From Planctomycetota bacterium (GTDB lineage Bacteria > Planctomycetota > GCA-002687715 > DRQF01): DNA of 5,074 nucleotides. Every line of letters starts with the position of its first letter. Within the stretch, counting starts at the first letter, position 1. The notes under the pieces are model-generated. The model saw only the letters and a list, made by a program, of their open reading frames with translations, searched no databases and was not told where the DNA came from. Below are positions 1 to 5,074 of this stretch, piece after piece. The DNA lies in contig JAJRYU010000047.1 in assembly GCA_024275615.1 (NCBI GenBank), positions 1-5,074 on the forward strand. Direction: 5' to 3'. A program made the position numbers and the translations under genes.

Positions 1-777
1 GGGGCGAACCAACTCATGGCAGGTGTCCTCAAGCTGCCGGGATGGGAGACGCACACAAGAATGACGGAAGAGTGGCTCCAGGGCAAATCTGTGGTTCCAG
101 AGATCGCTCACAAATGGCCAAGTCTCACAGAGAATTATCGCATGAGTTCCAACTTGGTCCCCACCCCCGACCTCGTGAATTCCGGCCCGATCCTCCCCAT
201 AAAGTTGCGTGTTGACACAAAGAAAATTCGCCCCGGCGAGGACATTCGCTTCAGTGTGGAAATAAAAAGTCGCAAGGTCGGGCACGATTTCCCAACTGGG
301 CCTCTGGATATCATTCAATGCTGGGTTGAAACGGAAGTCAAAGATGCCCGTGGCAACGTCGTTTATCACTCAGGGAAGCTCACCGATACCAATTTCATTG
401 AAGAAGGGTCGTTTGTCTTCAAAGCAGAAGGTGTTGACGCTCAAGGCAACCTCATTGATCGCCACAATCTTTGGGGATTGGTTGGTGCCCGCTTCAAGCG
501 CGCACTATTTCCTGGATTCACCGACACTGCTCGGTTCAAATTCCAGTGCCCGAGCCAAGCTTCCAAGACAAAAGAAACAATGCCTGGCGAAGGCGACCAC
601 AAATTCAAACTCCCTGCGAATCTCGAAGGTCCGCTTTCATTCAAAGCGCGGCTCCTTTACCGCAAGGTCAATCAACATCTCCTCAACATCGTCTTGGACC
701 GCACTGATGTCACTGCCCCGGTTACAGTGATCGACACCGATGAAGTGGTTATTCAATTGGAGGCGCCCAAGAAATGA
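1..777 (+). CDS. C-terminal part of a multihaem cytochrome c-like protein (5' end outside window)
   Basis: The frame is open from base 1, so this is the C-terminal part (258 residues) of a longer protein; the ATG at 16 is probably internal. The visible part is mostly a beta-rich domain. It holds a GHDFPTG motif (His codon at 283), then a VETEVKDARGNVVYHSG stretch, a DRHNLWG motif, and a late ARLLYRKVNQHLLN segment. From family memory, this H-x-FPxG / D..G..I..H / LxYR pattern is typical of the C-terminal region of cytochrome c554-like multihaem proteins, where electrons pass between haems in the periplasm. No CxxCH haem site is visible, so haem binding rests on the missing N-terminal part. 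Several histidines (codons at 52, 109, 283 and 463) could be distal haem ligands. The stop overlaps the next gene's start (ATGA), indicating translational coupling. The domain resemblance is fairly clear; the cytochrome function is inferred. Confidence 0.68.
   Translation, partial: GANQLMAGVLKLPGWETHTRMTEEWLQGKSVVPEIAHKWPSLTENYRMSSNLVPTPDLVNSGPILPIKLRVDTKKIRPGEDIRFSVEIKSRKVGHDFPTGPLDIIQCWVETEVKDARGNVVYHSGKLTDTNFIEEGSFVFKAEGVDAQGNLIDRHNLWGLVGARFKRALFPGFTDTARFKFQCPSQASKTKETMPGEGDHKFKLPANLEGPLSFKARLLYRKVNQHLLNIVLDRTDVTAPVTVIDTDEVVIQLEAPKK
759..763 (+). promoter_or_regulatory. Shine-Dalgarno sequence for the CRTAC1-like gene
   Basis: GGAGG lies 10 bases upstream of the ATG at 774, inside the last codons of the cytochrome-like gene. 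It supports the ATG at 774 as the real start despite the overlap of that ATG with the preceding TGA. Confidence 0.75.
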
Positions 778-2582
778 AGCGTCCGTTGGCGCGTCGCCAG
801 CGACGCATTCTGCTGACAGCGACCCTGGTTGGCCTCGTAGCCATCGCATGTGGCACTTTGGCGATCATTTTCAAGAGCGACCAACCGACGTCCACGTCGC
901 GTACTCGCCGAGTTGAAGGCATTACCGACAGACTGGCACGACGCCTGCCAAAGGATCATCCGAAGACTAAATTCGTCGAAGCCGCCCTTGAATTCGGTAT
1001 CAAAGTCAAACACGGACTCGGCCCTCGGTCCTCGGTATTGCCAGAAGACATGGGGCCGGGATGTGGACTTGAAGACTTGGACGGTGACGGCGACTTAGAC
1101 CTAGTCCTGGTCGAACTCTCCGGGCCGATTGGGGCCGGAAGTCCAACAACCGCGAAGTCGCCCAAGACAGGTCCAACCCATAGACTATTTCGCAATGACG
1201 GTGGACATTTCACAGATGTCACAGAGGGTTCCGGTTTGGATGTTCGAGACTTTGGACTGGGTGTAGCCATAGGGGATGTCGACAACGACGGACTCCTTGA
1301 TATCTACATCACTTGTTACGGCAAGAATCGTCTCTTTCGTAACCTGGGCGATTTGCGTTTCGAAGATGTAACAGACTCGGCAAAAGTAGGCGATCGAGGT
1401 TTTGGCGCGGGGGCCGTCTTTGCAGATCCTGACCGCGACGGCGATCTCGACCTCTACGTCTGCAACTACGTCGACTTTCTCTGGGACGGTGGTGCTCCTC
1501 AAGCAAGCCCTCAAGGTGACTACTCGTTGCCCTCAACTCTGAACCCGTCATCCTACGACCCCCAAGTAAATCGCTACTACGAAAACACCGGCAAGGGCGT
1601 ATACGTCGAAAAAGCATCAGACTTGGGCATCGATGACCCTGAAGGCAAGAGTCTGTCCGTCACCTTTGCCGACTTCAATGAAGATGGGTGGCCAGACATT
1701 TACGTGCTCAATGACGTCTCAAAGAACAGCTATTTTGAAAACCAAAAAGACGGCAGTTTCAAGGATCGAAGTCTAACCTCTCGTTCCGCCGATTATCGCG
1801 GCGCCATGGGAAACGCAGTTGCGGACATGGACGGCGACGGTGATCTCGACCTTTTTATCACCCATTGGTTAGCACAAGAGAACGGGGCCTATGCCAATCT
1901 TTGGCGTGACCGTAGCTCGACGAAAGATCTTTCGAAAACTGGTTTGACTTTCGGGGATGTTGCAGACTTCGTTGGCTTAGGAGCGTCGGCTCTCAATTTC
2001 GTCGGTTGGGGTACGGCTTTTTTTGACTACGACTTCGACGGAATTCTTGACCTCGTCGTCGTTAACGGTTCGACGATGCCTTCAAAGAATGACCCCCGTG
2101 TCTTAGAAGCTCAACGGCCTCAACTCTTTTGGCAGAAACGAGACTCAGGTTTTTTCGAAGTAGGAAATGCCGCAGGAGACTGCTGGAGTGCTCTATGGAA
2201 CGCTCGCGGCCTCGCAGAAGGCGACATTGATGGCGACGGCGACTTGGACATTGTGATCACCACTAACTTCGGACCGGTCCATGTCCTGCGTAACGAAGGG
2301 CCAACGGGGCACTATCTCGGTGTCCAATTGCGCCAGCCCAAAGGTAACCGATTCGCCGTCGGTGCCCGCGTCGAAGTCACTGTGGCAGGACGAACAATGG
2401 TCCGCGAAGTGGGTGCGGGAACGTCATATCTCAGCCACCGCCCACTCCGTTTAAGTTTTGGGATCGGAACGCATACCCGAGTCGACGGAATGAAGATCAT
2501 CTGGCCCGATGGGAGTAAGAGTGAGTTAGCTAGCATTCAAGCTAATCAAATCCTCACGATCGTACAAACGGAAGGACACTGA
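774..2582 (+). CDS. CRTAC1-family protein: FG-GAP/VCBS repeats with C-terminal ASPIC/UnbV domain
   Basis: This 602-residue exported or membrane-anchored protein begins with a basic stretch (R7-R11) and a hydrophobic segment (about 12-33). It then has seven D-x-[DN]-x-D-G-x-x-D calcium loops beginning at residues 101, 168, 218, 300, 351, 418 and 484, as in FG-GAP/VCBS beta-propellers. Family landmarks are visible: DLYVCNYVDF after loop 3, DLFITHW after loop 5, GWGTAFFDYDFDG at loop 6 and LRNEG after loop 7. Residues about 524-595 match the ASPIC/UnbV domain (NRFAVGARVEV, then LRLSFGIG and IIWPDG). Proteins of this type are related to animal cartilage acidic protein 1 and are common in Planctomycetota and Acidobacteriota; their biochemical role is mostly unknown, with ligand or surface binding presumed. 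VAIAC at residues 22-26 is a poor lipobox, so the N-terminus could be a signal anchor or a lipoprotein signal. The gene overlaps the cytochrome-like gene by 4 bases and precedes the TPR gene by 3. Confidence 0.93.
   Translation: MKRPLARRQRRILLTATLVGLVAIACGTLAIIFKSDQPTSTSRTRRVEGITDRLARRLPKDHPKTKFVEAALEFGIKVKHGLGPRSSVLPEDMGPGCGLEDLDGDGDLDLVLVELSGPIGAGSPTTAKSPKTGPTHRLFRNDGGHFTDVTEGSGLDVRDFGLGVAIGDVDNDGLLDIYITCYGKNRLFRNLGDLRFEDVTDSAKVGDRGFGAGAVFADPDRDGDLDLYVCNYVDFLWDGGAPQASPQGDYSLPSTLNPSSYDPQVNRYYENTGKGVYVEKASDLGIDDPEGKSLSVTFADFNEDGWPDIYVLNDVSKNSYFENQKDGSFKDRSLTSRSADYRGAMGNAVADMDGDGDLDLFITHWLAQENGAYANLWRDRSSTKDLSKTGLTFGDVADFVGLGASALNFVGWGTAFFDYDFDGILDLVVVNGSTMPSKNDPRVLEAQRPQLFWQKRDSGFFEVGNAAGDCWSALWNARGLAEGDIDGDGDLDIVITTNFGPVHVLRNEGPTGHYLGVQLRQPKGNRFAVGARVEVTVAGRTMVREVGAGTSYLSHRPLRLSFGIGTHTRVDGMKIIWPDGSKSELASIQANQILTIVQTEGH
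2570..2576 (+). promoter_or_regulatory. Shine-Dalgarno sequence deciding the TTG start of the TPR lipoprotein
   Basis: GGAAGGA sits 9 bases before the TTG at 2586 and within the last codons of the CRTAC1-like gene. No ATG or GTG is available between the in-frame TGA (2580-2582) and the lipoprotein signal sequence, so this site makes TTG the likely start. Confidence 0.75.
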
Positions 2583-2585
2583 GCC

Positions 2586-3455
2586 TTGGCCATATTCAAG
2601 ATACGCCCGCTACTGGGAATCCTCGTTATCGCTACCTTGCTGGGTGGATGTGGTGATGGCTCATCTGATCATGATTCCGAAGATTCACCGCCGAAAGCGC
2701 GTTCACACGTCCAAGAATCTCGCGCCGATTTCTTCAAGTTATATCGTGCTGCAAGCCGCGCCAAGAAAAGTGGCGACTACCAAGAAGCCGTTCGCATCTA
2801 CCGGCAAGCCCTGGGCATCAACCCCAAGCACGAAGCTTCTTTGGTTGATTTATCTCATTCGTTGCGGCTCCTCGGAAAAAACCAGGAAGCCTGCAAGACG
2901 TTGGAACAACTACGCAAGTTCTACCCCAAGTTACCCAGACCGTCGTTTCTCTTGGCTGACCTTCTTTCACAAGATGGCGCTCCCATCAACGATCTCAAGC
3001 GAGCCTCATCATTGTACGAGGAGGTCCTTGCCATCGAGCCCAACATCGCCGGGCCACGGCTTGGATTGGCGCGCGTGCAAAAAATGTTGGGGCTCATGAA
3101 GGAGGCGGAATCATCGTACCAGCTCGTGTTGGGCACTGATTCCCGTAGCCTGGAAGCCTTGATCGGATTGGCTGACATTCATATTGCCAGGCAACGGCCA
3201 GCGCAAGCTGTCCCGCTGCTAGTTAGAGCTCTTAAAATTGGCACACGCGCTCAAGGAAGACGCGATGTCCCTTCTGAGATGGATACGTCGAGGAGTTTTG
3301 ACACCGACGACATTGAGTCCGGGAAAAATCGTCACGCTTGGCTTTCTCTTGCACGATGCGCGCAAGCTCTGGGCGGCTACCCTGCCACTGTGCCAACCCG
3401 TTTCCGCCATCCTGACCCAGCTTCGGTCGTTCCTCGTGGTAGATCGAAGGACTGA
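2586..3455 (+). CDS. TPR-repeat lipoprotein
   Basis: The 289-residue product starts with a type II signal peptide: K5 and R7, a hydrophobic core, then the lipobox L-G-G-C with Cys22 as the lipidation site, followed by an acidic and serine-rich linker to about residue 46. Roughly five tetratricopeptide repeats follow (about 47-81, 82-115, 116-153, 154-187, 188-218), recognisable from features such as GDYQEAVRIYRQAL..NP and LGLMKEAESSYQLVL. TPR arrays act as protein-binding scaffolds. Lipidation would place this one on the outer face of the inner membrane or at the outer membrane, where it could hold the two upstream gene products together (inference). The TTG start is set by the preceding in-frame TGA, a good ribosome site and the signal peptide that follows directly. 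The region after residue 218 is odd: a charged stretch, then one TPR-like helix (HAWLSLARCAQALGGY) with no clear partner helix. The +1-shifted frame from 3235 also looks protein-like, so a frameshift is possible. The general call is secure; the C-terminus is not. Confidence 0.87.
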   Translation: MAIFKIRPLLGILVIATLLGGCGDGSSDHDSEDSPPKARSHVQESRADFFKLYRAASRAKKSGDYQEAVRIYRQALGINPKHEASLVDLSHSLRLLGKNQEACKTLEQLRKFYPKLPRPSFLLADLLSQDGAPINDLKRASSLYEEVLAIEPNIAGPRLGLARVQKMLGLMKEAESSYQLVLGTDSRSLEALIGLADIHIARQRPAQAVPLLVRALKIGTRAQGRRDVPSEMDTSRSFDTDDIESGKNRHAWLSLARCAQALGGYPATVPTRFRHPDPASVVPRGRSKD

Positions 3456-3461
3456 TTCATT

Positions 3462-3482
3462 CGTCTCACCGTTGAAGAGACG
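3462..3482. repeat. Short inverted repeat at the convergent gene ends
   Basis: CGTCTC (3462-3467) and GAGACG (3477-3482) are perfect 6-base complements around a 9-base loop. They span the stop codon of the - strand gene, 6 bases after the + strand gene's stop. The position suits a shared terminator between convergent genes, but neither strand has a following T-tract and the loop is long, so an intrinsic terminator is not demonstrated. Confidence 0.3.
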
Positions 3483-4479
3483 CTGCAATTGTCCGAACGT
3501 CGCTGATAGTGACATTGACAGGTCGATATCGTGACAAGTTCAAGAAAAAAGTCGCCGTCAAGAGAAATTTGCGGCCATCACTCCCTCGCACACTCGACCG
3601 CAATCTGAATTCGACTTCGTCATCAGGTTCCACGAGATTCACGACAGCAAGAGCATCTTGAGCCGAAGAGCCTTCGGGGTGGAGGTTCTCCTGGCTTGTC
3701 ATGCCGCCGGAATATTCACTCGCAGTCAAGCCGACAAAAGCATCACTTCGCCCTTGGTCACTGAGTCCAAGTTCTTTCGTTCTCGCAAGAATCAAATGAT
3801 GCCCGAGCCAGGAATGATTCAACATCTCATTTGACACATGAACGATGGCAAAACCTCTTTGGTTATCAGTAGAAAGAACAATGGGGTCCGCTCGAATGAC
3901 GGCAGTTTTTAGCAGTGCTTGGCTTCTCGCATCTGCAATGAACTTCGTCATATCATCTTTGTCGTGCCTGAAAGCGTAGGTGTATGCAAATGGATCATCC
4001 GGCAAATAGCGAATGAGAAAAGGCTGGCGTGTCGCAAGCACTTTCATGAAAGGATATGAATCGACACCTTTTTCCATATCTATCTGGCAAAGTCGGTTGC
4101 CTTGTGCGAAAAACCGCGCTTTGTATGTCTTGTTGTAGACGATCCTCTTGGGAATGGAACTGCCGTAGGTCTGCTCTTCGACTTCCACCTCCCAAAACAC
4201 GGCTCTGGCCTCGATGCCGTTGCGCTCAAGTTTCCCCGGCAATGTGAGCGAACCAAACAGATCAGAGAAAAAATAGAACCAGCAAGCCAAGGCCACGGCG
4301 ATGACACAAAGAAAGAGAGAATTTCCAATGAGGTTTCCAAGGAAGGCGAACCTGGAGTCCACCTCTGGGTGCTTGATCTTCTTCTCACAGGGCTTGCACA
4401 GGCCACCCGTTTCTATCGCGGTCGACGGTTGTATCGTAGCCGCACATTCTTCATTGCGGCATTTGATTCTCTCTGTCAC
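3466..4479 (-). CDS. Membrane protein with N-terminal zinc-ribbon-like motif and DUF3592-like region
   Basis: The 337-residue product starts at GTG 4479, the first possible start after an in-frame stop at 4525-4527. Residues 7-31 hold four cysteines as C-x4-C-x15-C-x2-C (C7, C12, C28, C31), resembling a small zinc ribbon. One hydrophobic segment at about 48-71 (NSLFLCVIAVALACWFYFF) is a likely transmembrane helix. Residues about 84-170 (GIEARAVFWEVEVEEQ, then YNKTYKARFFAQG, then FLIRYLPDDPFAYTYAF) follow the pattern of DUF3592-type domains: a G-x-x-A-x-A strand, a Y-x-x-x-F strand and a V/I-x-YLPxDP motif. The remainder (about 175-337) is soluble-looking, with mixed helices and strands; I do not recognise it. 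With one helix, the cysteine motif and the large domain should face opposite sides of the membrane; positive charge (K29-K36) before the helix favours a cytoplasmic N-terminus. Function unknown. It converges on the TPR gene with a 10-base gap and may be co-transcribed with the sulfotransferase upstream. Confidence 0.85.
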   Translation of the reverse strand: MTERIKCRNEECAATIQPSTAIETGGLCKPCEKKIKHPEVDSRFAFLGNLIGNSLFLCVIAVALACWFYFFSDLFGSLTLPGKLERNGIEARAVFWEVEVEEQTYGSSIPKRIVYNKTYKARFFAQGNRLCQIDMEKGVDSYPFMKVLATRQPFLIRYLPDDPFAYTYAFRHDKDDMTKFIADARSQALLKTAVIRADPIVLSTDNQRGFAIVHVSNEMLNHSWLGHHLILARTKELGLSDQGRSDAFVGLTASEYSGGMTSQENLHPEGSSAQDALAVVNLVEPDDEVEFRLRSSVRGSDGRKFLLTATFFLNLSRYRPVNVTISDVRTIAASLQR

Positions 4480-4582
4480 GATCGTTCCTTTCCGTTGATC
4501 AAGGCCGATGAAGACCCGGGACTCTCAAGAAAAGGCAGGAGAGTGGAGATGAAGGCGAAACATTTCGTCATTCACGAGGAGA
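4480..4582. other. Intergenic gap between the two - strand genes
   Basis: This gap of about 100 bases between the sulfotransferase stop and the GTG start of the membrane protein gene holds that gene's ribosome site. I see no convincing promoter, terminator or small gene in it. A TTGAGA near 4527-4532 on the - strand is a possible -35 element but has no matching -10 box at normal spacing. Confidence 0.5.
4486..4491 (-). promoter_or_regulatory. Shine-Dalgarno sequence for the GTG-started membrane protein gene
   Basis: On the - strand the sequence reads AAAGGAACGATC directly before GTG, so an AAAGGA ribosome site lies 6 bases upstream of the start codon. It supports GTG at 4479 as the start. 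Confidence 0.6.
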
Positions 4583-5074
4583 TTACATTCGTTCATAACC
4601 GAACAGATCAAGTCTCCCAAACTCGTTGATCGCCAGACTGAGCGGGTCTGGAATCGTTTCATAGGAACAATCTTGATTGCGTGATTCCATTGCCGGAAGA
4701 TGATCTGGCAATTGCAGGCCATATTCATCGCAAAACTCACCGAGAACTCGCAATGGGTCGGCGACCAAGTCTTCGTACCGAACAACATTAAGCTCATCTC
4801 GGTAGTGGTGAATGATCTCGGCATAGTGATTCCAAATCTCGATACGCCTCATATCAGCTGCCAGAGTCGAAAACGGAATGTGGCTGAGTTGCCAATCGGC
4901 GGGTGTGATATTGGCAATGGCGAAGTGAGCTGGGCACCGCTTCCACGAAGCAATTGTATAACGCGGATTCCTGACGATCACCCAAATAGGCCAGCCATCA
5001 GCGATGAGCTGTGGCAATCGGTTGAGGTAAGGAAGGGTCCACTTTTGAGCCAAGATAAACTGGTCACTCGTGAC
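4583..5074 (-). CDS. Sulfotransferase family protein, C-terminal part (5' end outside window)
   Basis: The frame is open at the right edge, so 163 C-terminal residues are visible; the TTG at 5053 is most likely internal. Sulfotransferases move a sulfuryl group from PAPS to a hydroxyl or amino group. The visible part holds VIVRNPRYTIASW, where Arg and Ser are eight residues apart (R35 and S43 counted from the window edge), as in the 3'-phosphate-binding motif of PAPS sulfotransferases. Next come an IEIWNHYAEII segment and VVRYEDLVADPLRVLGEF, a hallmark of the Sulfotransfer_1/Sulfotransfer_3 families, then a short FGRLDLFGYERM tail typical of the family's C-terminus. The 5'-phosphosulfate-binding loop and the catalytic N-terminal region lie beyond the window. 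The substrate (glycan, lipid or other) cannot be told. The membrane protein gene follows on the same strand after about 100 bases. Confidence 0.88.
   Translation of the reverse strand, partial: VTSDQFILAQKWTLPYLNRLPQLIADGWPIWVIVRNPRYTIASWKRCPAHFAIANITPADWQLSHIPFSTLAADMRRIEIWNHYAEIIHHYRDELNVVRYEDLVADPLRVLGEFCDEYGLQLPDHLPAMESRNQDCSYETIPDPLSLAINEFGRLDLFGYERM

Noticed and set aside
1..777. Haem-binding CxxCH motifs in the cytochrome-like fragment
   Set aside because: None is present in the visible residues; the only two cysteines are isolated (QCW and QCP), so haem sites can only be outside the window.
956..1617. Several 100-codon open frames on the - strand opposite the CRTAC1-like gene
   Set aside because: They are antisense shadows of the repeated Asp/Gly-rich codons (Ser/Pro/Arg-rich products) with no independent coding signal.
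1074..2250. Recurring GACGGCGACGG-type DNA words, considered as a DNA repeat array
   Set aside because: They are fully explained as codons of the seven Asp/Gly calcium loops and vary at synonymous positions; no separate DNA repeat is needed.
3456..3535. Intrinsic terminator between the convergent genes
   Set aside because: The 6-base stem at 3462-3482 has no T-tract on either side and a 9-base loop; kept only as an inverted repeat.
4500..4560. Possible promoter (TTGAGA) or CTCTC/GAGAG hairpin upstream of the - strand membrane protein gene
   Set aside because: No -10 box at proper spacing, and the stem is only 5 bases with a 12-base loop.
4102..4629. A 175-codon open frame on the + strand opposite the membrane protein gene
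   Set aside because: It lies antisense to the zinc-ribbon/membrane region and the gap, shows no recognisable domain and no good ribosome site, while the opposite strand has a clear motif-bearing protein.

Overview
The window reads as ordinary bacterial chromosome of moderate G+C. It carries three genes on the + strand (1-3455) that converge on two genes on the - strand (3466-5074). Both outermost genes run off the window. The gene content is exported multihaem-cytochrome-type protein, CRTAC1-like FG-GAP/UnbV protein, TPR lipoprotein, DUF3592-like membrane protein and sulfotransferase. This combination resembles Planctomycetota or a related environmental group. That assignment is an inference from gene content, because no rRNA or other phylogenetic marker is present.

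The + strand block looks like one operon. Positions 1-777 are the C-terminal part of a protein resembling the tail domain of multihaem c-type cytochromes; its CxxCH motifs, if present, lie left of the window. Its stop overlaps the start of a 602-residue CRTAC1-family protein (774-2582) in an ATGA arrangement. That protein has an N-terminal membrane anchor or signal, seven calcium-loop repeats of the FG-GAP/VCBS propeller type and a C-terminal ASPIC/UnbV domain. Three bases after its stop, in the same frame, a TTG-started TPR lipoprotein begins (2586-3455), preceded by a strong Shine-Dalgarno sequence. All three products are predicted to act outside the cytoplasmic membrane, so a cell-envelope complex is plausible: redox protein, calcium-binding propeller and TPR scaffold. 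Its substrate and function cannot be read from the sequence. The last ~70 codons of the TPR gene are ambiguous and may reflect a frameshift near 3231-3240.

On the - strand, a GTG-started gene (4479-3466) encodes a protein with an N-terminal four-cysteine zinc-ribbon-like motif, one membrane segment, a DUF3592-like stretch and a C-terminal region I do not recognise. Upstream of it, after a gap of about 100 bases, is the C-terminal part of a sulfotransferase (5074-4583) with an intact 3'-phosphate-binding motif.

There are no tRNA or rRNA genes, CRISPR arrays, insertion sequences or convincing promoters in the window. The only gene-free stretches are about 10 bp (3456-3465) and about 100 bp (4480-4582).
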